From Eremophila alpestris peregrina (lineage: Eukaryota > Chordata > Aves > Passeriformes > Alaudidae), in assembly GCA_009792885.1 (NCBI GenBank), contig WMCF01000025.1, positions 5,649,227-5,713,226 on the forward strand: DNA of 64,000 nucleotides, written 5' to 3'. Shown here in pieces: positions 25,876-37,000 of the stretch. Both the position numbers and the translations under genes were made by a program. Within the stretch, counting starts at the first letter, position 1. The number at the start of each line of letters is the position of its first letter. The notes under the pieces were generated by a model. It was not told the DNA's origin. It saw only the letters and a list, made by a program, of their open reading frames with translations, and made no database searches.

Positions 25876-27173
25876 TTCAGCATAACATATCCACTTGATT
25901 CAGCAAATTGAGGTGGTCAAAAACATCCACTTGACTTTTAACAAATTGTTCTTGTAAAATTATTCATTGCGCATTAAGAGCACGTCATGCTTCACTGAGT
26001 AAAAGTGCAGTGATCACTGCATCCACTTAACCTTTCTCATACCCTGTAGCATGCTGTAGCTTATCTCTTTTATTGTTCTTCTCTTACTTTTTGTAAGGAT
26101 CATTAACAAATACATGTTTCCATGCGCACTGGCTATGCACTGACTTTTCCCTTCAATATTGGTTTATCCCACTTCAAATGCAGATTGTATAGTTCAGGGG
26201 TTCACAAGTGTACATACTGCTTTCCATGGGGATTATTATCCTTGTAGTCACAATGGTATGGTTCTGATTTTAATTTGTGCAACCTTAGAAATTCACAGCA
26301 AAATGGGCCCAATTTTCATAACTTCTAGACATGCAACATTGAGTTTGCAAATGATCTCTGAACTAGAATTCCCACATTGACAGGCAACCTCCCCAACAGC
26401 CTTTTTAATGTTCCAGTCTAAAAATTGCACCTCATTTTTAGCACTTATTTCTTTTCCCACTTGTTAATTTTTGTGCAAAGGAAAGCAAACTTGCAACACA
26501 CTTGACAGCAGACCAAAGCCTAAGTGCTGATCTGTAAACAATCTGGATTTAATGTTGGTTCACATAACCATAATCTGTTTCCCAATGGCCATAACTTTAA
26601 TTTTCTTTAATAATTAATGAAGAAACTGACTTAAGAAAAATAAAATAAAAACTACAAGGATCATTCAGCTGAGTCAATTCCTAGGTCTACATGCCAAGAA
26701 TTATAACTTGTTCATTTCTAATAAGTAGATTTTTTTTTTGCATAAACAGCAGCTAATATTACCTTCTATTTTCCAGCTTAAAATAGAAGGTAATCTACAA
26801 TGTATCTTAATTTTAATTTGATTCTCTTCCCATAGGTTGACATTTACTAAGTACTGTCTAATATTTGCAGTAAACAAGAGGGAGGGATGACAGATTTTTG
26901 TATAATTTCTTATATCACTGCAATGTATCTTCCAGCATTATTTCATATACATGCTGAAAAAGTCAGAAATTTTATGAAATGGCAATTTGAAAATAAATTA
27001 TTTATATGGCATCATAGCATATGATGGGAGGGACAGTTTAAGATTATCCAGGCTAACTCACTCTTGGTTTCATTTTTAACCACATTTTCTCATTTTATGC
27101 ATTTAATTTGTTGTCATTAAGACTTCATATCTTTCTTTTGTGCAATATCCTCAGTAGAGATGTTTTAGGGAGC
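25876..27173. other. Unique AT-rich non-coding DNA
   Basis: No gene or element recognised apart from the perfect inverted repeat at 26758-26794, listed separately. The 73-codon plus frame at 26159-26380 has no domain. Confidence 0.55.
26758..26794. repeat. Perfect 15-bp inverted repeat (hairpin)
   Basis: The left arm ATTACCTTCTATTTT (26758-26772) is the exact reverse complement of the right arm (26780-26794), with a 7-base loop CCAGCTT. Pairing stops at the arm ends, so the stem is shorter than a normal microRNA precursor (about 22-35 bp). No element or terminator context explains it. Confidence 0.9.
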
Positions 27174-27928
27174 TGTCTTAGGGTGAAATGCAAGACGTAA
27201 CCAAAAGTATGTATTATATTTGCCATCTGTTGGAAATGGTTGGGAAGGTGTTTTCTTTATCTCTTCTGTGACCCATTCCTCATAACTCCTGGGGGGAGGC
27301 TGTCTTCTGTTAATGGGCCAGCTGTTAAAACCAGGTAGGGCAGTGTTCTTTATCTCTTCCATCCTCCCTCCAGGGGGATGTCTGCTGTTAATGGGCCATT
27401 CAATCTCACTGCATGACTGATAAAATTGCATCATCCCATTATGAGATGATCCACCCAGGGAGAGGAGCCAAACATTCCTACCTGGATATAATCTGAGATT
27501 TGGAACACCACAGTCTGCCTGTTTTCCACTGGATTCCCAGAAGAAGACCAGGCCCATTTATACCACCACTGGACCTTCAGAGGAAGCCTACACCCTTCTA
27601 CAGAATCATCTCTGCTCCGACAGAACCACATCTGTCACTCCAGGAGGACTTAATGGACTGCTACCAACACCTTGACTGACAGGGTGTCCGGTTGTTTTCT
27701 GACTCTGTCAGTGTTTTCTTTTTGTTTGGTTTGGTTTTTTCGTACAACTACATTTTAGTTTTTCATATACCTAGTAAAGAACTCTTATTCCTATTCCCAT
27801 ATCTTTGCCTGAAAGCCCCTTAATTTCAAATTTGCCATAATTGGAGGGAGGGGGGGTTTGCATTCTCCATTCCAAGGGAGAATTCTCCAGCTTTCCCTGG
27901 CAGACACCTGTCTTTGTAAACCAAGACA
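27174..27928 (-). mobile_element. Solo LTR, songbird-type ERV (family 2, left copy)
   Basis: A 755-base element with TG...CA ends, about 80% alike by eye to the copy at 33321-34000 along its whole length. Minus orientation is preferred because that strand begins TGTCTTGGTTTACAAAGACA, like the TGTYYTGGTTT start of family 1, and has a GGTATAAATGG motif at 27565-27555. The plus strand offers only an AGTAAA at 27773. Flanks are GGAGC and GGATT, matching in three of five bases, so the target duplication has decayed. It differs from the right copy mainly by an internal duplication (27225-27395). No primer-binding site or retroviral gene follows on either side. The 130-codon minus frame at 27165-27557 lies in the LTR and shares much of its text with the 72-codon frame at 33398-33616, as expected from homologous LTRs. 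Confidence 0.88.
27225..27395. repeat. Internal ~85-bp tandem duplication within the left family-2 LTR
   Basis: Two successive units each run from a CTGTTRRAA start through TTCTTTATCTCTTC to CTGTTAATGGGCCA. The first ends near 27313 and the second near 27398. The right copy at 33321-34000 has this segment once. The two units differ at many sites, so either the duplication is old or the left LTR is a two-unit subfamily. Confidence 0.75.
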
Positions 27929-30900
27929 GGATTATAGGGCAAACAATTTCTGACACTGAATAATGAGGACTCGACAGGGTTGTGTAACAACAACCTGATG
28001 TTCCTCAGCACAGCACAAGATAACAGCGGTCAGTTTTCACTCTGGGCATGTGTCAACAAGAGATGACATGCACACATCTCTGCCATCAGCTTCAGAGCTC
28101 GTTTGGTAATAATGTGAAGTCAAGGGCGTGGCAAGGACTGGAGTGCCCCAAGGGTTCTGGCTCAGACAGGCAGACTGAAGATGCAGTACCTAATTAGAGG
28201 GCAAACTTGCTTAAGTCTTTCAGAGTCTGCAGGGAATACTTACAAAATAATATTTTAAAAGTCCTAAAACCCAACTGAGTTGGAACAACCTTCAATGCAA
28301 GTTGAAGACATTTCATTAACTTGACCATTCCACTCTCTCTTTTACATTTTTCAAATCCCTTTTTCACAGGATGGGAGGTTGTCAAGAAACTTAGGGACCT
28401 AACAACTTCTGATTTTTTTTCATGTTGGCAAGAAAATATTTTTCTCTAACCTTCCTGAAATAGTGAAACAGCAAAATTATTTTCACAGATATTTTTAAAA
28501 CTATTCAGCTTGAAACAGATTTGTAGCTAGAAAAAGTATGAATATTTTAAACCTAACTGAGTATTAAGCAAACTGAAAATAGGATCTTATAATTAGAATG
28601 TCAGCTAGTTTTCTACACTTTCTTATTAACTGATATCCCTCCTATACATTTTTCATTAGAGTATGGCCTTCTGAATTGCCCCTAAAAATGACTGATGTTT
28701 AAATACATAAATGTACGTCCAGCTGGGGAAGTCCTATGGTTAATCCCCTAGAGAGGAAAATAATTCTGGTGTTGCTTCAATAATAGGACTTCACAGAGAA
28801 AGCCTTCAATAGTTATATACTTTTGATAACTAAAATCTAGGAACAGATCAGCATGCTTGTAAAGAGAAAAGCCATTTTACATATAGCAGCAGCTCACAGC
28901 CTGGGGTATTGCCATTACCAATAATCCCACTATCCTGCAGTCAGAATATTGACCTGAATAATGTACCCTACATGTTTATCTAAATAATGTCATAGTCTCT
29001 GTAATTTTCTCAGACCAGCAACCTGTCTACAGTGTTTTATGCTGCAACAGTATTTAGTTATGGTAGCCCTAGAAAAAGCATTAAGAATCTTTTCAAAACA
29101 GAAGGTGGCTTAAATTCTCTTTACCTTCCTTCAGCTGTAGAATAAAAGCTCTCATTTTCACACCTTCAGTTTTGCTTTGCAGATTGGCTGGATGATTCAC
29201 ATACAAATTGGAAGAAAATATCAAGAGAACAACTTCTTCATTTATCTCAGAACAACCACAATATGCTCTACAATATACAACAGAAAGCAGAGAAAAAAGG
29301 TTTACTAATAAAAAATCAGTGTAAACCAGGAGTGCCAGAGCCTGCTTCCACAAAATTAGTTTTATATGAGTAGAATATTGTCTTAGCACATTGAATACAC
29401 ATACTGATCAGCAGCATATAGAGCATAATCTTTCCTAAGTTTTTTCCTCCTACTTCACAACCTATATCAAGATTCAGGACAGGTTTTTCAAGGTTTAGAA
29501 GCAACTGTCCCTTTTAATGTCAAATCATCCTTAGCCTCACAACATGTATCCAAATTGTTAAATGATTTTTAAAGGATGGAGAAATAAGAATATCAAATAT
29601 GCAGGAAGCCTCTGTTTAGTGATAGATCCTGTATACTGTGAACCTGCACGATAAACACAACATAATCAAACATACTTAAATGATGTGGCATGTTATGTCT
29701 TCATAAAAGAAGCCTGCCTTTTCTCCTAGATAAATTAGGAGGAAGAAAAGCTGGAAGAAAATTCAATTTGTATTACAGTGAACACACTAAGCTTGAAGTG
29801 TCTACACTGTTTTTGATGTTTTGGGAAGGAAAATAATTCAGACATGAATAAAACATCTTCATAATACATGGATACACAATATAAAATAATGCACTGTTAA
29901 AAGGAATTGAGTCCTCTAAGATCATAGACTGGGAAAAAACCCAAAGGAATAGAAACAAAAACAAAGACATAAAAACCAAGTGAAAATAATCACAACAATA
30001 AACAACTTTACAGTTTGCCCACCGAAAAAGACCTTCTTTCAAAGCTGACCATAAAGACTATCAGAAAACGCTCCTGTAGGAGAATATAAAATTAAGAGTA
30101 ACTGACTTGACCAATTTTGTTTGTATTTCCCAAACTATTAAGCAACTTAACAATCAAAAACTACCCTAGAAACATATTTAATTAATATACACATGCATTT
30201 ACATGTAACATGTAATTTATATTTCAAAAACACACAGAGATAGAAACCTAAATTTTGAAACATAACTGCAGATATAGTACCTAAAACAGTGCTTGTTTCC
30301 CTCCAATACTAAGACACTCAGCATTCATGTATTTTACTTAGTAAAAGTCTGCTTTGATTGCAATTCTAGAGCTTCTGCTCCCAAGTAGTTTCCTGCCAGT
30401 TTTCACATATTTGATAACTGCTGTTCTTGCAGGTGCTGGCCCTTTTCTTTCCTTTCTCATCATCTTTCCCAAGCTTTCCAGCTCCTGAGGTGATGCCTCC
30501 CATTATTCTGCTGATGTGTATACAGGAGTTATGCCCCACCCTCGGTAAATGAGCTGCGACACATTGACTTCTGCTGGCAGCCACTACTCCTAATGAAAGT
30601 CACACACCCAGGGGGGATGTCCTTATGATTTAATCCACCATATGCTGAGCTCTGAATAGAAGTGCTCCTCACACTTTTCAGTACCAGGTCCTCCTTGAAG
30701 GTGGAGCGGATGTCAAGTTGGGTGGCCTACCATGGCTAATTTAGGAAAGGAATAAATTCAGGCTGGGATAAAGTGCAAAGAGAAATTGAGGGAAAAGTGC
30801 AGAATAGCTGCTATACTAATGAGCTGTTATTTGAATAAATGTGGATGAGGGCAATTATCAGTTTAGTCACATTTAGTCTAGAAGTTAGCAGGTAGGCTAG

Positions 30901-32184
30901 AAAACGTAGCTTTTAGCTTGTTGTGGTGGCTTTTTACCTAACTCAGACAGTGTTACCAAGCAAACATGGCACTCCAAATTGAACAGAAACCTTTCTCTGG
31001 ACGCTATCTAAAAGTCAAAAGCAACAAACATGGTCTTTAAATTACATTACTTGGTACACAGGTGCTTATGAAATAATGTATATACATTTTATAGAACAGT
31101 GACCATTTACCTGTTTCAAAACACTGTTATGAACCATGGCAGAGTAAACAGCTTAAAATGAATCAATTATGATTCAGTGTTTTTCACCAGTCTCCTATAT
31201 AAGTAAATTCTGAAAAGACCTTTTTTCATAAAATACAGCTTTTCTCATTTCAAGTTGTTTTCCTTTGTGTTTCAATGGGGGACAAGGCAGGGTTAAATAA
31301 TAAACACTCTCTTATGTCTTCTGTTTTCTGCGCATACAACAACTCACCTCTCATATTTTTGTTTTGTACAAATGCAATGGCTTTGAACAACTATTTTATT
31401 TTCATAGAAGTCTGGTCATGATCTCTGGGTGCATTTTCTCGGGATGGGATTCAGTATTTGGTTGATGTACCAGAGCTGGGCTCTGACAGCACATGAAAAA
31501 GAGACATATACATGCTAATCATTCTATTTACAGTAGACTACAACTATGTCATCAATGAATGAGGGTCACTATCATAAATAAATGCCATCTTGAAACAGCT
31601 GAAGAAACCAATTTCTCTCTGTTCAGTCAGGAACCATGGTGAGTAAATCAAGGCCTTCAGGTTCATAGGAATTTTGTAGAGTCCAATTGAGTTCATGTAC
31701 CTGAAAATTTGCCAAATCAATCCATATGTAATTTCTCCTGTTTCCTCATAAATGCTGCCTATCTCCCAGCTGGGCTTTCTGTGTATGTGGTTTTATAAAA
31801 AAATTTCTACTGAGATTGTTTCTTAATAGATATTGGGTGTCTATTCACTAGTACATGAATACTGAGATCTGTCCCTACCATAAAAATGCTTTAGTAAATC
31901 ATTGCAATCCCACCAGTGGGCTTAGCTATAACACAGTTGCTCTACTTAGTGGTCTGGTTTAGGTCTGTATGCGAGATGATTTCCTGAACAGAGAATCTCA
32001 ATTAAATAGGAATGTAAAACCAAGGGGGCATCCTCCATTTTATCATCTTAGTAATTAATGAAAACATTGAGTCATGTTTCAGTCAGGACAGATGCCTGAA
32101 GCATCCTACCTTGTTTACTCATCCATTCACTCCCAATAGTACTGAATTTAATTTTTTGAGAAAAATAATTTCTGTATTATAATA
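27929..32184. other. Unique AT-rich non-coding DNA
   Basis: No gene recognised. If the two family-2 LTRs bounded one provirus, retroviral genes should lie here; I see none in any frame, and no primer-binding site next to either LTR. A GC-richer patch at 30360-30740 carries a 72-codon minus frame (30366-30584) that I do not recognise. The rest is AT-rich with short frames only. Confidence 0.55.
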
Positions 32185-32530
32185 CCTGTTGTGCTTGGCG
32201 TTTGTCTGCCCCACCTTGCAACAGCCATCAGTTCATTACTGTGTTTGTCGCATCAGCTGTTGCTGCTGTTGACACCCATTCAGCAGCACAACTGCAGAAG
32301 TCACAACAGATATGCTCAGTATGATCACCACATGCCCGGGTGTGATGGACAGGGTTGCCGCATGATGGGCGCGATTGCCATGTGATGGGCACATGATTGG
32401 TGTCTGTTGGGTGTACAATGAGTGCCAGATGGGTGCGTGACTGTCATGTTCTTGCTACGTGATGGAAGTACCGCTGTCATGTGCTGAGTGTTTGATGGGT
32501 GTGTCAGGCACAGAGTTCATGAAGCTTGTG
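32185..32530. repeat. GC-rich block with a decayed ~20-bp tandem repeat
   Basis: A GC- and CpG-rich island in AT-rich surroundings. From about 32338 to 32505 the motif GATGGGYRYG or a close variant recurs every 15-25 bases, with linkers resembling TGCCATGT, as in a decayed minisatellite. The left part (32185-32330) is rich in CAGCTGTTGCTGCTGTTG-type CAG/CTG triplets. No TG...CA LTR ends or CR1 landmarks were found, so its class is unknown. Frames over it are short and change repeatedly. Confidence 0.5.
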
Positions 32531-33056
32531 CTGTGACCAGCTCCTGCTCTTTAGCTGCCCCTGCTTTTTGCTCTGCTACTGCTTGAGATGACCCAAACAA
32601 TTTTGTTCCTTGTTATTCCAGCTCCTTCTTAGAGGTTCTGCAGTTCTGTTAAAAGAAGATGCTTGAGTATGTTTAATTTTGTCTCTAAACCACGGGAGAG
32701 GTCTGCCTCAGTTTTAACCACCATAACAGCAACCTGCACCACAATCTGTGACTGCTCTATAGTTGACAGCAGATTTCCAAGCTAATCTGCTCCCTTTTGT
32801 CAGGCTGCAACTTCTGTAACCTCATTTCAGAAACCATTGTTCCAGGAAAAAAACATTGCCTCTTTCCTGGCACATTTAGGCAAAACTATTTATTTCCAAA
32901 TGTATAATTGCACCTTTACAGACTATGTCTGAAGACAACTACTTGGAAGAGAACTCCAGGCAGCATGTTCTACAAAAAGCTGGTGCAAGTGGTCTCTGAC
33001 CTGAGGGAGGGGAGCAGTGCCCCTGTGATTATCTTTATCAAGAGGGCAGCAGGGGT

Positions 33057-33275
33057 GGGCATTTTTTCATTGAAAGCATGGCCAGGCATAGCAATGGGCT
33101 GCCGAGGCAAGTGGTGGAATCGCCATGGCTGAAAACATTTAAAGGATGAGTAGATGTGGCACTTGAGGACATGTTTTAGAGGTGGACTTGACAACACTGG
33201 ATTATTGGTTGGATTTGATGATGCTAGAGGTCTTTTCCATCTGTAATTATTCTGTGTTTCTGTGACTTTGCAGGA
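33057..33275 (+). mobile_element. CR1 LINE 3' end fragment
   Basis: Landmarks of the CR1 3' region occur in order: CAATGGGCTGCCGAGGCAAG near 33093, AGATGTGGCACTTGAGGACA near 33152, TTGGATTTGATGATGCTAGA near 33209, and GAGGTCTTTTCCATC. It ends in a decayed copy of the ATTCTATG octamer tail (ATTATTCTGTGTTTCTGTGA near 33246). It is about 50 bases from the start of the family-2 LTR at 33321. The left boundary is uncertain; sequence at 32900-33056 is not clearly CR1. Confidence 0.88.
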
Positions 33276-33320
33276 GAGGATGCACCTTCCCATGTCTCTT
33301 CTGTGTCTTGCTTAACCCAC

Positions 33321-34000
33321 TGTCTTAGGTTGCAATGCAAGATGTAACCAAAATGTATTTTATTACCATCTGTTAAAACCAGGTGGGGCAGTATTCTTTA
33401 TCTCTTCCATGACCCATCCCTCATAACTCCAGGGGGATATCTGCTGTTAATGGGCCATTGAGTCTCACTGCATGACTGATAAAATTGCATCATCCCATTG
33501 TGAGATGATCCACCCAGGGACAGGGGCCAAACATTCCTACCTGGATATAATCTGATCTTTGGAACACCACAATCAGCCTGTTTCCCACTGGATTCCCAGA
33601 GGAAGACTAGATCCATCTACATCACCACTGGACCTTCAGAGGAAAACTATACTCTTGTACAGGATCACTGCTTCAACAGAACTACATCTCTCACTCCAGG
33701 AAGACTGCAGCTAGAATTTTATCAGATTGTTACCAACATCCCGACTGACTGGGTATCAGGTTGTATCCCGACTCTGTCAGTGTTTTTGTACTACTTCATT
33801 CTATTTTTAATTTTCCTTTTAAGTTGAAGTTCTCTTTATTTATTTATATATACTAGTAAAGAACTGTTATTCCTATTCTCAGATATTTGCCTGATACGAG
33901 GCAAAGGTTTGTAATAATTTGGAGGGAGGGACTTTACATTTTTCCTTCCATGGGAGGCTCCTGCCTTCCTTGGCAGACACCTCTCCTTCAAACAAAAACA
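33321..34000 (-). mobile_element. Solo LTR, songbird-type ERV (family 2, right copy) with 5-bp target duplication
   Basis: A 680-base element starting TGTCTTAGG and ending AAAAACA on the plus strand, flanked on both sides by CCCAC (33316-33320 and 34001-34005). A 5-bp duplication fits ERVL-type integration. Minus orientation is preferred: on that strand GTAATAAAAT, containing an AATAAA poly(A) signal, lies about 40 bases from the LTR end near 33357. The plus strand has only AGTAAA at 33855. The complete ends and matching flanks show this is a whole LTR left after recombination of a provirus. The single form of the segment duplicated in the left copy is present near 33368-33461. Confidence 0.92.
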
Positions 34001-34005
34001 CCCAC

Positions 34006-37000
34006 CCCTGGTGTCACACAGGACCTCTTAGTGACGTGTCATAGGTGACAAACACAATAATGCAAACTCCAACAGCAGAGAAGTTTCAGAAATGGTTTGT
34101 GTGTGCATTGGTGGTTTTGGTAATCTCTTTCTGGAATAATCAACTACCAGCTGTTTGTCTATTTAGAAATGATCAGTTCAACAAACACTGGCTCTAAAAT
34201 GAAGACTCTTAAACTTGCTGACCTTAGGAAGCCCAAACAGTACATAACTTTACTAACTATCAAGACTGAAGACACATTAGAATAGACACAAACCATATTC
34301 ACAAATCATATTTTCTATCAAAATGATTATTCATCAGGAAGTGAAATAAGAATCACCTTTTTTTTTCTCTTAAAATTCAATACATGCAGAGAATTTGCAG
34401 CTTTATTTGTGGGAGTAAAAAGGCAAATTATTACATCATCACTCATATTTCTCTAACAGATTGTCTATCAAAAGACTGCAAAGCTGGCAAAAATACCTCT
34501 ACTAATTGGAACCAGATCCCAGACTAAGATTTAAGCTTTCTGTGAATGTAAAATAGACATGAACATTTGCATTTATCACAGTTCAGGAGAAACCACAACT
34601 GTGTTCATGTTTAGAGTAAGTTCCCATTTATTGTTCAATTTGCTGTTTTGTGTATCTCCCACATAATTTGCCACAGCTGGTATGATTTCATTAAAGCATG
34701 ACTTTAGCAAGTTGGTGTGGTCCAACTGTTCAGCTCACAAACATAAATTGCTCAGAAGCTGACTTTGCCCATCTTTCTTTATTATGCCCACAAGGGATAA
34801 ATTATTCCTTAGGTTAGATAAAAATGCTGTGGTTCAGTTTGAGGACAGTATTTAACAGTGTCTACTCTGACATTGTCTCCTAAATTTCCTGAGGGTTTCC
34901 AAATATTAGTTATGAAGATGAAATAAATGGAAGAGATTATATATAATAAACTGGCAGAAAAATAAGACCTCAATAACCAGCTGAGTAATTGCACTTTGTA
35001 ATTCAGATGGAGATGAAAAAATGTATAGTAATAAACATCTAACATGACAGGGAAATGTGAAACTGTACTATTCAATTTTAAAACAAAATGTTCTGCTTCT
35101 CATTAAGGCCCACAACAACCTTTTGGTTTTGCTCTTCAATGAGGAAAATGGCAGGAAGCAATACAAAAAACAACTATCATTTATTTCAGTCACTCTTCAG
35201 TGTACGTGCCAGGCACCCATGTATCCATAACTGATTTTCAACTTCCATGACTACAGGTGATAAACAGGTGATAGACTATTTTGTTTATCATGACAAGCTA
35301 CAGATTAATATAAATCAATGTCTAATTTCGTGCTGTATTTTTCCATTGTATACATAGAACTTTGTACAAAATGAGAATCTGCTGAAGGTGTATAATGTAA
35401 AACCTCAAGACTTAACAATTTATCCAGGGATTTACTAAGTACACATCCTGAAGTACGTTTTACAACAAACCCAAACTCATTAATGAGGTGTTTTTGTGTG
35501 TTTCATTCTGCCCTACTGCTGAATTCCAGATTTACTGCACACAGAAAATTCAGGTGTCACCAGAATCAAACATGAGAAATTTTTAACATTGCTGTTCCTT
35601 CCTGCAAAAGACTTTGCCCTCAAGAAACAGCTACAGTGATCACATCCTTCTCTTTAGTGAGGGAAAACCTGAGTGGGAAAAATAAAAGGTATTGCAAACT
35701 AATGTAGAAATATTGTGCAAAATCCAGTGGACACTCATTGAGGCATAGATCTCACTAAGTGCCACATTATATGAACAAGGCCAGTCATTCATCGGGGGAG
35801 AACTGAGGACAGATCCAAATCATTTTGACAGAAGCCAGCCTCATACAAAGGATTACTACATTGTAATATGACAATAATTATATATATGGTGTAAAGAGAA
35901 GCCATGAATGCTTTGGAAGAAATTATTTCTTCTTGAAGACCTAAGTGAGCAGAAAATGAACTTATGAATTTCCAATGACTAAGTCAAATTTTTCAAAGGA
36001 GAGCTGTTCCTATTTTAAAGGTTATCTCTAACTTTGCAGCAAAATATTGTCTATGAGCATGTAAAAAAGGCAGGGCATCTGAAAACTAGACAGTAAATTG
36101 TTGTGAGTTCTGATAAGCCTAGCAGCATCTCAAAAATTTTTTTCAAGGAGATGACATGAAACTCCCCAGTCTCAGGTACATACATAACTATTCAAGCTTT
36201 CCCATTGAAACATCCAGAGCTTCTGGACATTGGTTACTGTGCCTTTTCCTTGGCTCCTGTCATCAACAATCAATAGTGAACCACTTTGTTGTGATGGATG
36301 CAATAAAATCCTGATCTGTGAAACTTTTTCATCTCTTAAGTCCTTATGTTCTCTAAAGAAAAATCTTACTCGTTTGGAGCTATTCTGAAGAAAGTTGCAG
36401 GAAACACATGGTTACTTGCTTGTGAGTCAATCAGTGCACCATCTCTGCAGTCCATCCTCAAAGGAAATTTTTTGCTCACCTACTACCAAACACAAAGGTA
36501 TTACAACTTTTCTAAACAATATTTACAACTTGGTCGTTGTTGTCTGAAAGGAATGGAGAGAGGCACCTCAAGTTACTCTTCATCAGGCCAAGCTTTTGGA
36601 GAGGAGTCCAAAAGTCCCTGAATAATTGTTGGAATAAAATTTTTCCTGAGGAACCAGAGTTGAGAGGACAGGGATGTGTCCTGAAAAATTGCTAGAGCAC
36701 ATCAAAATTAATCTCCTGGATAACCCATGATTACTCAAAACATGGAACCTATTGCTATTGGCTTTGACTTGTGCAGTGTTTGTGCATTTTATTTTTGTAA
36801 GTCAGCTCGTAGAAGGTGACCAACTCCAGAGTCTTTACCCTCATGTGACTGGGTGACACCTTGTCAATTGCTTTCTGCAGGGCTCTAATTTGAAAAAGGT
36901 GTATCTGGGATACTCTCCTTAATAGCAAAAGCCTCTGCAGAACTCAAAATGGAAGATGGAGAATGACTATGATTTTTTTTTTGTTTGCTCTTGCCAGCAT

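Noticed and set aside
27165..27557. 130-codon minus frame sharing text with 33398-33616, suggesting a conserved protein
   Set aside because: Both lie inside homologous solo LTRs. The similarity follows from LTR homology, and the frames have different lengths and ends.
27174..34000. A single provirus bounded by two LTRs
   Set aside because: The right LTR has its own CCCAC flanks on both sides, the outer flanks do not match each other, and no retroviral gene or primer-binding site is seen between them.
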